Part shown: one piece after another, positions 34,365 through 43,167 of the stretch
Layout of the letters: each line of letters opens with the position of its first letter
Position numbering within the stretch: position 1 is the first letter of the stretch
Assembly (NCBI RefSeq): GCF_004295795.1
Contig: NZ_SEBR01000003.1
Span: forward strand, 1-64,000
Source of the DNA: Flavobacterium sp.
GTDB lineage: Bacteria; Bacteroidota; Bacteroidia; Flavobacteriales; Flavobacteriaceae
Direction: 5' to 3'
Length of the DNA stretch: 64,000 bases
The notes under the pieces: model-generated
What the model was told of the DNA's origin: nothing
The model's input: only the letters and a program-made list of their open reading frames with translations
Databases searched by the model: none
Made by a program: the position numbers and the translations under genes

Positions 34365-36617
34365 GTGAAGCTAAATATTGTTTTGGTCTTGATCTTGTTT
34401 TTGCCGATAATTTGCTTCGGACAAGGAAAAATCTCCGGAAAAATCCTCTCGGACGGCTTGCCATTGCCGGGCGCGAACGTCTCCTTACTTCCAACGTCCA
34501 AATCGGCATCGACCGATGAAAACGGAAATTTCAGCTTTTCGGAAGTCGTTTTTGGCGATTACACTTTGAAGGCAAGTTTCATCGGACTGCAGTCGGTCGA
34601 GCGCAAGATTTCGGTAAAAGATTCCACCGAAATTGTCGTAAATTTTGCACTGAAAGCGGAAAATTCACTCGAGGAAGTCGTCGTCACCGGAACGCTCAAA
34701 GCCGTCACGCGATCGGAAAGCGCTGTGCCTGTCGAGATTTATTCGAGCACCTTTTTCAAAAAGAATCCAACGGCCAATATTTTCGAGGGATTGCAGACCG
34801 TGAACGGCGTACGGCCGCAATTCAACTGCAATATTTGCAACACGGGCGACATCCACATAAACGGGCTCGAAGGTCCGTATACTTTGGTTTTGATCGACGG
34901 AATGCCAATCGTGAGCGGACTTTCGACGGTTTACGGATTGTCGGGAATCCCAAATTCGCTGGTCGACCGAATCGAAATCGTGAAAGGTCCGGCCTCGTCA
35001 CTTTACGGAAGCGAAGCCGTCGGAGGACTGATCAACATCATTACCAAAAGTCCTAAAAATACACCGGTTTTCAGCGCCGATGTTTTCTCGACGAGTTGGG
35101 GCGAAGTCAATGCCGATGTCGGTTTCAAGCTCAACCCATCGGAAAAATTCAGTGTGCTGACGGGAATCAACTACTTCAATTACTCCAATCCTATAGACGA
35201 AAATGGCGATAATTTTACCGATGTGACTTTGCAGGATCGCATCTCGATCTTCCAAAAATGGAACCTGAATAGAGAGAGTGAGAAGCTGTTTTCGGTAATG
35301 GCGCGCTATTTTTACGAAGACCGATGGGGCGGCGATATGCGATGGAACAAGAGTTTTCGAGGTGGAAACGAGATTTACGGAGAAAGCATTTATACCAATC
35401 GCTGGGAATTTGTCGGCGCTTACGAATTGCCGCTTCCGGAAAAATTCCTGTTCAATTTTTCTTACACCGATCACGACCAGAATTCGGTTTACGGACAGAC
35501 GCAATATCTTGCACAGCAGCGAATCGGCTTTGCCCAATTGACCTGGGACAAAAAAATCGGGAGACACGACATGTTGTTCGGAGCTGCGATGCGCTACCAA
35601 TATTATAACGACAACACGACGGCCACGGCTTCGGCTGACGAAACCACGATTCCCGGAATTTTCGCCCAGGATGAGATCAAGCTTGCCGAAAAACACCATT
35701 TGTTGCTTGGCGCACGCTACGATTACAACAGTCGTCACGGTTCGATTTTTACGCCGAGACTCGCGCATCGCTGGAAAATTTCCAAAAACTCAATTCTTCG
35801 CCTGAATGCAGGGACTGGCTTTCGCGTCGTGAATCTGTTCACCGAAGAACACGCCGCTTTGACCGGATCTCGCGAAGTTATCATTGAAGGCGATCTCAAA
35901 CCCGAGCGATCCATGAACGTGAATTTAAATCTACTCCAGAAATTTCCGCTCGAAAACGGACTGATAACTGCCGAAATCGCAACTTGGTACACACATTTTT
36001 CAAACTCGATATTGCCAGATTACGACACGAATCCGAACGCGATCATCTACAAAAATCTCGACGGAAATGCTGTGACAAAAGGCATAAGTGCAAACATTGA
36101 CGTGATAACAGGTTTCGGTTTGAAAGCCATGATAGGCGCGACTTTTATGGATGTTTCGAGAACCGAAAACGGCGTGAAAGAACGTCAGATCTTAACCGAA
36201 AGATTTTCAGGAACGTGGACGATTTCCTACAGTCTTCCGAAGTTGTTCCTGTCGATCGATTACTCCGGAAATCTTTACGGCCCGATGCGGCTTCCGCTTG
36301 CCGGCGAACTCGATCCGCGGCCGGAATATTCGCCAACTTGGAGCATCCAGAACATCCAGTTTACGTTTACCAAGATCCGAAATTTCGAAATTTACTTCGG
36401 AGTCAAAAATCTTCTGGATTGGACGCCAGCCAAAAATTCACCTTTCCTGATTGCGCGTTCCAACGATCCGTTTGACCAAAATGTGCAATACGGCCCGAAC
36501 GGAAACGTGCTCGCAACGCCCGACAACCCTTACGGCCTGACTTTTGACACAGGTTATGTTTACGGTCCAAATCAAGGTTTGAGGACTTTTGGCGGAATTC
36601 GGTACACGTTTCGCTAA
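34365..36617 (+). CDS. TonB-dependent outer-membrane receptor, probably for a metal
   Basis: A 750-residue receptor: signal peptide (about 1-20), carboxypeptidase-like regulatory domain (about 22-95), TonB-box-like EEVVVTG (103-109), plug domain with LIDGMPIVSG and VEIVKG-type motif RIEIVKGPASSLYGSEAVGGLINIIT, then a beta-barrel to a terminal aromatic (YTFR). The plug has a CxxC pair, Cys155 and Cys158 (FNCNICNTGD), that may bind a metal or form a disulfide. No SusD partner follows, so it is not a glycan receptor pair. The start is GTG. It diverges from mntH and shares TTTAG/CTAAA palindromes, which suggests control by MntR and a role in Mn or Fe uptake; the ligand is not proven. Confidence 0.9.
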   Translation: MKLNIVLVLILFLPIICFGQGKISGKILSDGLPLPGANVSLLPTSKSASTDENGNFSFSEVVFGDYTLKASFIGLQSVERKISVKDSTEIVVNFALKAENSLEEVVVTGTLKAVTRSESAVPVEIYSSTFFKKNPTANIFEGLQTVNGVRPQFNCNICNTGDIHINGLEGPYTLVLIDGMPIVSGLSTVYGLSGIPNSLVDRIEIVKGPASSLYGSEAVGGLINIITKSPKNTPVFSADVFSTSWGEVNADVGFKLNPSEKFSVLTGINYFNYSNPIDENGDNFTDVTLQDRISIFQKWNLNRESEKLFSVMARYFYEDRWGGDMRWNKSFRGGNEIYGESIYTNRWEFVGAYELPLPEKFLFNFSYTDHDQNSVYGQTQYLAQQRIGFAQLTWDKKIGRHDMLFGAAMRYQYYNDNTTATASADETTIPGIFAQDEIKLAEKHHLLLGARYDYNSRHGSIFTPRLAHRWKISKNSILRLNAGTGFRVVNLFTEEHAALTGSREVIIEGDLKPERSMNVNLNLLQKFPLENGLITAEIATWYTHFSNSILPDYDTNPNAIIYKNLDGNAVTKGISANIDVITGFGLKAMIGATFMDVSRTENGVKERQILTERFSGTWTISYSLPKLFLSIDYSGNLYGPMRLPLAGELDPRPEYSPTWSIQNIQFTFTKIRNFEIYFGVKNLLDWTPAKNSPFLIARSNDPFDQNVQYGPNGNVLATPDNPYGLTFDTGYVYGPNQGLRTFGGIRYTFR

Positions 36618-36668
36618 TAGGCTGAAACTATCGGGTCAATCAGTTTTTACGATTGACGGAAATCGATT

Positions 36669-36695
36669 TTGAATCGGCATTTCTGCGTATCTTTG
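36669..36695 (+). promoter_or_regulatory. Promoter of the bacilliredoxin gene
   Basis: TTG (36669-36671, within TTTTG) and the perfect -7 box TATCTTTG (36688-36695) are 16 bp apart. The start codon is 24 bp downstream. Confidence 0.6.
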
Positions 36696-36719
36696 CAACC
36701 TAACTCAAGCACATTTCAT

Positions 36720-37130
36720 ATGTATCCAGAAGATTTGGTAAAACCGATGCGCGAGGAGCTTGTCTCTGCCGGTTTCCAGGAATTATATACAGCCGATGCA
36801 GTTGAATCGGCACTTACGCAACCGGGAACGACCTTGGTTATAGTAAATTCAGTTTGCGGATGCGCCGCCAGAAACGCGCGTCCTGGAGCGAAAATGAGCC
36901 TTACGGGAGACAAAAAACCCGACCATTTGGTAACCGTTTTCGCCGGAATGGAACGCGATGCAGTCGATGCAGCCCGCGAAAAAATGTTCCCTTTCCCGCC
37001 TTCATCGCCAAGTATGGCCTTGTTCAAGGACGGTGAATTGGTGCACATGCTCGAACGCCATCACATTGAAGGTCGTCCGGCAGAATTGATCGCCGACAAC
37101 TTGAAAGACGCGTACGACGAATATTGCTGA
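36720..37130 (+). CDS. BrxA/BrxB family bacilliredoxin
   Basis: A 136-residue thioredoxin-fold protein with the bacilliredoxin CGC motif, Cys46-Gly-Cys48 (SVCGCAARNARPG). Members (YphP/YqiW in Bacillus) remove bacillithiol from protein thiols. It starts MYPEDLVKPMREELVSAGF, the family's usual N-terminus, so ATG at 36720 is preferred to one 51 bp upstream. It is a single-gene unit with its own promoter and terminator. It implies low-molecular-weight thiol (bacillithiol) redox control in this organism. Confidence 0.92.
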   Translation: MYPEDLVKPMREELVSAGFQELYTADAVESALTQPGTTLVIVNSVCGCAARNARPGAKMSLTGDKKPDHLVTVFAGMERDAVDAAREKMFPFPPSSPSMALFKDGELVHMLERHHIEGRPAELIADNLKDAYDEYC

Positions 37131-37150
37131 TTATCCGTTACAAAAGTTTG

Positions 37151-37178
37151 AAAGGTCGCCAATCGGTGGCCTTTTTTT
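37151..37178 (+). terminator. Intrinsic terminator after the bacilliredoxin gene
   Basis: AAAGGTCGCC (37151-37160) pairs over 10 bp (two G-U) with GGTGGCCTTT (37165-37174) around a 4-nt loop and runs into seven T. It ends just before the convergent epimerase gene stop. Confidence 0.82.
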
Positions 37179-37184
37179 GTGGAT

Positions 37185-37988
37185 TCAAAGTTCGGGATGC
37201 AGAAAATTGTATTTGATGAAACGGATCAGCTTTCCGGTAGCGACCTGTTTTCCAACAGACGCATTTTTTCGCGTAAAACTCGGCAAAGGCAGTTCCATTT
37301 CACGCGCTTTTCGGCTGTAATATTCTTCCCTTGTCGGATGATAAGGCGCGACAGCATTGAAAACTTCACCCCAGATCTTGTTTTCGATGATCTTGATGAT
37401 AATGTTCAGGCAATCTTCGCGATGGATGAGGTTGATCGGAGCATCGGGATTTTCGACGTTTTCCTTTCCGGACAAATATTTCACGGGATGTCGGTCGTTG
37501 CCGATGAGTCCGCCGAAGCGCAAAATCGTAGTATGGAAATGCGTGCTGATTTGCAGGAAAGTCTCTGCTTCAAGCAATTGTTTTCCGTTTTCTGTAACTG
37601 GTTTGGGTTCGATTTCTTCAGAAGCCGTACCCGTTTCGTCTCCATAAACCGATGTCGAACTCACGAAAAGCACGTTCTTGATTTTGGCGTTTTCGATGTA
37701 TGGAATCAGGTTTTTGATCTTGTCGGAATACGAGCCAGCCGATGATTTTGGCGGAACGTCTATAATCAAAGTGGAAGAAGATTCGAGAAATTGCTCGAGG
37801 TCACCTTTGACCGAATCGGTTTCCAATGTCACTAAAAACGGCTCGATTCCCGAATTTGCGAGCACTTCCAATTTTTCGTCCGAAGTCGTCGATCCTTTGA
37901 TATGGAAGCCGTGAGCTGACAAAGTTTTCGCCAATGGCAATCCGAGCCAGCCGCAGCCTAAAATACTGATGTTGTTTTTTGTTGCCAA
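37185..37988 (-). CDS. NAD(P)-dependent epimerase/dehydratase-like SDR (YeeZ-type)
   Basis: A 267-residue protein with an N-terminal Rossmann motif GCGWLGLPLA (about 11-20), a variant of GxxGxxG, and segments VLFVSSTSVYGDETG (YxxxK-like region is weak) and RFGGLIG. It fits extended SDRs of the YeeZ kind, whose substrate is unknown. The usual Tyr-x3-Lys catalytic pair is not obvious, so catalysis may be altered. It is convergent with the bacilliredoxin gene and lies upstream of the M28 peptidase end. Confidence 0.8.
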   Translation of the reverse strand: MATKNNISILGCGWLGLPLAKTLSAHGFHIKGSTTSDEKLEVLANSGIEPFLVTLETDSVKGDLEQFLESSSTLIIDVPPKSSAGSYSDKIKNLIPYIENAKIKNVLFVSSTSVYGDETGTASEEIEPKPVTENGKQLLEAETFLQISTHFHTTILRFGGLIGNDRHPVKYLSGKENVENPDAPINLIHREDCLNIIIKIIENKIWGEVFNAVAPYHPTREEYYSRKAREMELPLPSFTRKNASVGKQVATGKLIRFIKYNFLHPEL

Positions 37989-38063
37989 AATGCTTCCTTC
38001 AATCGTTTTTCAAATTCTCATTCGCTTGTCCGGATTATAACGGACTTGGCAGGTTTTTCGTAT

Positions 38064-40490
38064 CTATTGCATCGGTTGCGCGACCGGAACTGGCGTCGTT
38101 TCAACTTCCTCGTCCATATCTGGAATCGTATCGCCTTGTGCCGATGGGAGCTGGAAATTTCTTCGCGATGGCACCGGAATTACGGTTTTTGGAGTTGGCG
38201 CGATTTTCTTTTTCACGCAGATCGCATCGGTGAGTACAAAAGGTTTCGGCATCATCCAATCGGCGCGTTTTTTCATGATGAATAACGGATTGGTCATCAA
38301 ATCGAAAGAAGCTTCCAAAAGTTCCATGTCGAGTGCTTTTCCTTTTGGAATGCTGAATTGAAGCGTTAAAGGTTCGTTGTCGACGACATAATAACTCAAC
38401 AACTTTTTGCCATTCCGGGGATAAGCCGATCCTTTCTGTCCCAAAAGTTCTGCGCCGTTTGCTTTGAGATTGTGGAAAACCAAGCCTTCGTTGGCGAAAA
38501 TATCGTATCGGTTCACTTTTCGGTTCGGACTGATTTTAATTGTCAGATAACGTTGATTTCCGATGATGCTGTCGAAAAGGAAATCGACATAAGGTTCGTC
38601 AATGTCGCGCAACATTGCGTCATAAGAATGTGTGAACACCGAATTATATTTGGAGAAAAGCGGCGTTTTATTGAGTGGTTCGGCATCTTTCGGATTTTCC
38701 GTCAGATACGTTTTCGTCCACTCGTCAAGGTGTTTGTCGTAGGTCGCCCAATAAGCTTTGTCGGTTGTAGCGTCGTAATAATAGACCAAACTGTTTGGTT
38801 TGGCCTTGCCCGGTTCGAAATCCGAATAAGTATTCGCGCCAACAAAACATCCGATCGAACCCAGAATGAAAATCGCTGCCCAAATACCTTTTTTCGGAAA
38901 CGAAGCGAAAATCGGCAAAAGCAATCCGAAGACCAAAATCGTCAGGATCGCGCTTCCGAATAAAATCTTGAGTCCAAGCCCAATCGGAAACATCGCGATA
39001 AAAGGCACATAAACGAAAAATGCAGGAATCGCAAAAAGTGCGTTCAACAACTCGCTCGACCGTTGGGTTGCGACGTAAAACGCAAACATCAACAGCGCGA
39101 AGAAAACCGGAATGATAAAAAACCCTGCGCCGGGTAAGAACGCCATCAGTCCGAGGTTTATTAGAAGCCAGACCAGCAAAGGCGCGACGGTATAATTTCC
39201 GACAGATGTTTCGGTCGCCGCACTTACATACCACAAAAATCCAATCCCGATACTCAAGAGCACGAACGACGCGATATACCAATGCCCGTTGTAGGTGAAT
39301 CCTTGCAATATTTCGGTGTATTCCGGATAGATCGCCAAAACCGTACGCCATCCGAAAAAGCCCAGAATTCCGGCGGTAACCAAAGCTCCAAAGAACAGGA
39401 TGAAACCTTTTCCCATTTCTGCCGGTTGCAGCAATCGCTTGCCCATTCCGACGAAAACCAAAAGCAAAAACAGTAAGAACGCGGCGGTTAAAAGCGCAAA
39501 ATTCCACGAAAACGGATAGTGGAAAAACCCGATTGGCGTGTTGTAGTAGACCTGGTCGTCGTCGGCATCCAAAGTCGACAGGTTCGTGTTTGCAAAATAA
39601 TTCAGCAGAGGCACGAGATAAGAGCCCTGATGTTGAATCGTCTCGACGCCCAAGTGCGAAAAATCGTCCTGAGCCGTATGGTAGTTGTAATGCCCGTCGA
39701 TAAAGGCGAAATTGAAACCTTGGATTTTTCCTTGCTCGCGAAAAACGGTCAGATCAGTGTCGTTCGGCAACATCTTATAGATGCTGTACATGAGCGAATT
39801 CGAAACCGGATAAGATGTTCCCGCGTCGTCAAAGCCTTCGACCATTCCCGAATTTCCGCCGTTGACTTCCATCAACATGTAACCCGGACCTTGGCTTCCG
39901 CGCGCCTCGAAATTCAACGCCAAACCGATTTGTTTTGCCCATTTGCTTTGGGTCACGAACAAGGCCGCGCCGTTCAATCCCAGTTCTTCCGCATCTGTAA
40001 AAACAACGAAAATGTCGTTTTGGTGAGCGGTTTTGTTGTGTAGATAAGCCCTGATGGATTCCATGATCACGGCAACTCCCGAGGCGTCATCGGCCGCTCC
40101 ATGCGAATAGGAGTGAGGCGCACTGTCGTAATGCGAGAGCAGCAACAACGCTTTTGCATTCGTCGTTCCTTTTATTCGGGCGATGATATTTCGCGATTTG
40201 ACGAGATTTCCCCAATCGGTGAGTGTCGTGCCTTCCTGGATTTCGGTGTCGAGTCCGAGTTGCTGCAATTCCTTTACCAGATAACTTTCGACGTTTTTGT
40301 GGTTGTCCGAACCTACGTAATGCGGCTCTTTTGACATTTCCCTGACGGTTTCGAGTGCGCGTTTTGTAGAAAATTCTGAAAGTGGCGCAACATCGCTTGA
40401 GACGTGTCTTGGCATCAAGTCGAAATACATCCAACACAAAATTCCAAACAGGAAAAGGGTTGAAAGCAATGAGGCGTAGGTTTTTTTCAT
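38064..40490 (-). CDS. M28 family zinc peptidase with C-terminal multi-helix membrane domain
   Basis: An 808-residue protein: one N-terminal membrane helix (about 8-27), an M28 aminopeptidase domain (about 90-310) with metal ligands in LLLSHYDSAPHS, ADDASG, FTDAEELGLNG and DGHYNYHTAQDD, then about eight membrane helices (330-560) and a C-terminal periplasmic domain. The His/Asp/Glu zinc set looks complete. The layout is like eukaryotic ER aminopeptidases of the Fxna group and bacterial homologues. It would act in the periplasm on peptides. It is a single gene with no obvious partner. Confidence 0.88.
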   Translation of the reverse strand: MKKTYASLLSTLFLFGILCWMYFDLMPRHVSSDVAPLSEFSTKRALETVREMSKEPHYVGSDNHKNVESYLVKELQQLGLDTEIQEGTTLTDWGNLVKSRNIIARIKGTTNAKALLLLSHYDSAPHSYSHGAADDASGVAVIMESIRAYLHNKTAHQNDIFVVFTDAEELGLNGAALFVTQSKWAKQIGLALNFEARGSQGPGYMLMEVNGGNSGMVEGFDDAGTSYPVSNSLMYSIYKMLPNDTDLTVFREQGKIQGFNFAFIDGHYNYHTAQDDFSHLGVETIQHQGSYLVPLLNYFANTNLSTLDADDDQVYYNTPIGFFHYPFSWNFALLTAAFLLFLLLVFVGMGKRLLQPAEMGKGFILFFGALVTAGILGFFGWRTVLAIYPEYTEILQGFTYNGHWYIASFVLLSIGIGFLWYVSAATETSVGNYTVAPLLVWLLINLGLMAFLPGAGFFIIPVFFALLMFAFYVATQRSSELLNALFAIPAFFVYVPFIAMFPIGLGLKILFGSAILTILVFGLLLPIFASFPKKGIWAAIFILGSIGCFVGANTYSDFEPGKAKPNSLVYYYDATTDKAYWATYDKHLDEWTKTYLTENPKDAEPLNKTPLFSKYNSVFTHSYDAMLRDIDEPYVDFLFDSIIGNQRYLTIKISPNRKVNRYDIFANEGLVFHNLKANGAELLGQKGSAYPRNGKKLLSYYVVDNEPLTLQFSIPKGKALDMELLEASFDLMTNPLFIMKKRADWMMPKPFVLTDAICVKKKIAPTPKTVIPVPSRRNFQLPSAQGDTIPDMDEEVETTPVPVAQPMQ

Positions 40491-40518
40491 GGTGGCTTTG
40501 TCGTTGTTTGTTTGGCAA

Positions 40519-40866
40519 TCACTCTGGTTTTCTCACTAGCATGAAGGCGTCGTCCGAAAGATTGTGGTAGCCTTGGTCGTAAAGAAAATAGAAAGTTTTG
40601 CCTTTTTTCGTCGTCCGGATGTTGGTGAAATAGCCAAAATCGAAACCCTTATTCAGGAGTTCTTTTCTGGAAGCCGTGCACTCTCCATGCGCGTTGATTT
40701 CTTTCAAAATCCGGTAATTCCGACGCAATAACCTGTTTACGTTTCGCATAAAGCAGTTACTGTCTTTGTTGATTCTGTTGTTGTAAACGTTTCGGCAGCC
40801 GTCACTGCAAAATTTTTTATCCTGACGACCGACGATGCGGCGCTCGCATTCCGTGCATTTTTTCAT
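40519..40866 (-). CDS. Small zinc-ribbon protein, unknown function
   Basis: A 115-residue basic protein beginning MKKCTECERRIVGRQDKKFCSDGCRNVYNNR: two Cys pairs (CxxC ... CxxxC) that should bind zinc, like short zinc-ribbon proteins. The rest is basic and helical (MRNVNRLLRRNYRIL), as for a nucleic-acid binder. The start at 40866 is used because the motif then begins the protein; an ATG 87 bp upstream adds an unlikely leader. It diverges from ssb across a region with phased AAACG repeats. Confidence 0.75.
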   Translation of the reverse strand: MKKCTECERRIVGRQDKKFCSDGCRNVYNNRINKDSNCFMRNVNRLLRRNYRILKEINAHGECTASRKELLNKGFDFGYFTNIRTTKKGKTFYFLYDQGYHNLSDDAFMLVRKPE

Positions 40867-41001
40867 AAGGCGTGTAATTAAGATTGTATGGATTCGATGG
40901 TAAACTGCTCGCAAATTGTAACATAAATGCTTGTAGTTCAGGAAATATGCCAAATTCTCGGGCTATCAAATATAAGAATTTATCTCATTTTTATCCGACA
41001 G

Positions 41002-41041
41002 TAAACGTTTACAAACGATTATAAACGACAGTAAACGTTTA
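41002..41041. promoter_or_regulatory. Phased AAACG iterons with two TAAACGTTTA palindromes upstream of ssb
   Basis: AAACG starts at 41003, 41013, 41023 and 41033, exactly 10 bp apart. The first and last lie within the perfect palindrome TAAACGTTTA (41002-41011 and 41032-41041); both palindromes are also part of a 16-bp direct repeat (40996-41011 and 41026-41041). One helical turn per step suggests cooperative protein binding on one face of the DNA. A CATATTTG -7-like box for ssb is at 41070-41077. Confidence 0.7.
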
Positions 41042-41134
41042 AATACCGACTAATTGGCAATCGATGTTTCATATTTGCCAAATCGAACTGCGGAAAGGCT
41101 CCGCATTTTTAAACCATCTAAATTTTTATACGCC

Positions 41135-41470
41135 ATGAATTCATTACGCAACAAAGTGCAACTTATCGGACATGTAGGACAAGATCCTGAAATCAAGAGT
41201 TTCGAGAACGATCGCAAAAAGGCAAATCTGAACCTCGCCACGACAGAGGTTTACCGGAACGAGAAAGGTGATAAAGTGGAAGAAACCCAATGGCATCGCG
41301 TCATCGCCTGGGGAAAAACTGCCGAAATCATCGAAAAGTATGTGGGTAAAGGAAAGGAAATCGCCGTCGAAGGGAAACTCGTACATCGCAATTACGACGA
41401 CAAGAACGGAGACAAGAAATACATCACAGAAATCGTGGTTGATGAGCTTATGCTTCTGGGTGGAAAATAA
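41135..41470 (+). CDS. ssb: Single-stranded DNA-binding protein (OB fold), short form
   Basis: A 111-residue OB-fold protein: MNSLRNKVQLIGHVGQDPEIKSFENDRKKANLNLATTEVYR ... WHRVIAWGKTAEIIEKYVGKGKEIAVEGKLVHRNY, the classic SSB core. It lacks the acidic C-terminal tail (DDDIPF type) that recruits partner proteins, ending MLLGGK, so it is probably a secondary SSB. The ATG at 41135 matches the family start; an upstream in-frame one adds 27 residues. The region upstream holds phased repeats. Its stop abuts the convergent gene's stop with no gap. Confidence 0.9.
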   Translation: MNSLRNKVQLIGHVGQDPEIKSFENDRKKANLNLATTEVYRNEKGDKVEETQWHRVIAWGKTAEIIEKYVGKGKEIAVEGKLVHRNYDDKNGDKKYITEIVVDELMLLGGK

Positions 41471-42895
41471 TCAGTTTCCGAACATGTTATCCTCGGGCGA
41501 TTCTTCCTGGAACTTTCTCAGGATGATCATCTTTGAACGCGAATCATAGTACGCAAGAATCTGCGCTTTATTATAAAGAGATAAAGAGTAAGTCACAATA
41601 GACTCATTTTCTGATAGAAAGGTCGAAAGGAAATCGAAAGCGATCGCGTTCTGCTCCTTTTTCGAATGAGCGAAATTTGCGTCGAACAGCGATTCGAAAT
41701 AGATCACTTGGGGAATTTTGGAGTCGTAAAGGCTATCAGGATCGAAACTGCCGTTTCCTGTTATGGCAACGCCAAGGCCTATCGTTCCGAGGATGATTCC
41801 GCCGGTTCCGGGAATTTCCCTTACGCCACCACAATTGAGTAAAATCCCTTGCGGCGTGGCGTAAGCGGAAACGGCCGGTTGGCTTCCGTCGAGGCGCGAG
41901 AGGAACTTTTTGGTGGAGGAAAGCTCGAAAGGTTTGCGATTGCCGTTCTGAACAAGCAAAGGAGAGTTCTTGAAATCAACGACCTGATTCGTTTCAACGC
42001 GATACTGTTTTAAAACCGATGCGTTTTTTTCAAGTTTTTTGCTTTCAAGAACCAGTTCGGAAGAAGAAACCCTGATCTGCACCAAAAGCGAATCGATGAC
42101 AAAGGAGTTTGCGCTGCTAGCGTCAGTCTCAGTCAGCGACGGTTGTGCGAAACGGGTTTCCGTCACGGAAAAGTCAGCTGTTGAAATGCTGAACACTTGG
42201 GTGAAATTCGGGGACATGTCGAACGTAAAAAGAATTTGACCCTTGGAATAAAAAAGTTTGGTTGCCGAAGCGGTTTGGGTCAAAGACGGAAAACTTCCAG
42301 GTGCGATGATCTGCAAAGGCGACTGCTCGAATAGCTTGAAAAGTTTTAGCTTTTTGTCTTGTCGGTCGATGATTTCAAAGTTAGACAAATCGACGACCTG
42401 TTCTTGAGGATTTCCATTGTGGAAAGTGCGGATTTTCAGCTTCTGTTCCTCGTCGAAAACGGTAAGCAGGTAAAAAATTCCGTCATTGGAAAAACTGCCC
42501 AAATACGTTTCCTTCTCGAAAGAGAAAGTGTAAGCATTTTTGGAAGATTGACGCTTTTGGAAATCAAATCCGGTTACCCAAAGCTTGTCGTGGTTTTGAG
42601 ATTGCCAGTACAGATAGGCACCTCCAGAATCAAAGCTTGATCCTGCTGCGAAGGCGTCAGAGTCAGGAACGTTCATTGACAGACTGTCGCGAAAAAAAAG
42701 CGCGCTGTTGTATCTAAGACAGTAGGCCTTGTTTTTGTCCGAAGCGAATGTGTAGAAATTTCCGTCGGGAGAAGCCGAAGCCAATATCTGACGTTTGTCG
42801 TAAGGCTTTTTGAGCTCAAGTTTCAAAGACGAAACCAGCGTTTGGCTATGGCCGATTCCGAAACATAGCAAAAATAGGAATAAGAGTTGTTTCAT
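41471..42895 (-). CDS. Exported protein of unknown function
   Basis: A 474-residue protein with a Sec signal peptide (MKQLLFLFLLCFGIGHS) and a beta-rich mature chain with repeated aromatic and Asp/Ser motifs that could be a beta-propeller, but no family is certain. The final part contains TGGIILGTIGLGVAITGNG and a VIYFESLFDANFAHSKKEQNAIAFDFL segment. It ends exactly where ssb ends on the other strand. Unknown role; probably periplasmic. Confidence 0.7.
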   Translation of the reverse strand: MKQLLFLFLLCFGIGHSQTLVSSLKLELKKPYDKRQILASASPDGNFYTFASDKNKAYCLRYNSALFFRDSLSMNVPDSDAFAAGSSFDSGGAYLYWQSQNHDKLWVTGFDFQKRQSSKNAYTFSFEKETYLGSFSNDGIFYLLTVFDEEQKLKIRTFHNGNPQEQVVDLSNFEIIDRQDKKLKLFKLFEQSPLQIIAPGSFPSLTQTASATKLFYSKGQILFTFDMSPNFTQVFSISTADFSVTETRFAQPSLTETDASSANSFVIDSLLVQIRVSSSELVLESKKLEKNASVLKQYRVETNQVVDFKNSPLLVQNGNRKPFELSSTKKFLSRLDGSQPAVSAYATPQGILLNCGGVREIPGTGGIILGTIGLGVAITGNGSFDPDSLYDSKIPQVIYFESLFDANFAHSKKEQNAIAFDFLSTFLSENESIVTYSLSLYNKAQILAYYDSRSKMIILRKFQEESPEDNMFGN

Positions 42896-42925
42896 ATCCA
42901 AAACAAAACCCTCCAAAGCGGAGGG

Positions 42926-43111
42926 TCATTTTTTATGGGCGAGACGCTTTTCGATCAAATCGAACATTGGGCAACGCCCGCAGCGCTTATCCTCGCTTTT
43001 TTTATATTTCTCGCAACACGTAGATTTGCAGTTGTCGGCGATCTTTAGCTTTTTAAGGAGCTTTTTGTACTCCTTGTTTTGCTTATCCTTCTCTTTTTCC
43101 TTTTTGCCCAA
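42926..43111 (-). CDS. Small Cys- and Lys-rich protein, unknown function
   Basis: A 61-residue protein: a highly charged Lys/Glu N-terminus, then CKSTCCEKYKKSEDKRCGRCP with five Cys arranged C-x3-CC-x11-C-x2-C, likely a metal-binding site, then MFDLIEKRLAHKK. The compact Cys pattern supports a real gene despite its size. It sits upstream of the exported protein gene on the same strand, with a 30-bp gap. Confidence 0.65.
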   Translation of the reverse strand: MGKKEKEKDKQNKEYKKLLKKLKIADNCKSTCCEKYKKSEDKRCGRCPMFDLIEKRLAHKK

Positions 43112-43167
43112 AACCGCGAATCTTTACTCAAAGATAAAGGGTTTCCACGCAAGGAAATAAACTTTAA

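Noticed and set aside
40996..41041. Replication origin (iterons with a DnaA-box-like TTATCCGACA)
   Set aside because: The DnaA-box match is imperfect, there is only one, no dnaA/parA or plasmid rep gene is near, and the site lies in a divergent promoter region. A regulatory role is simpler.
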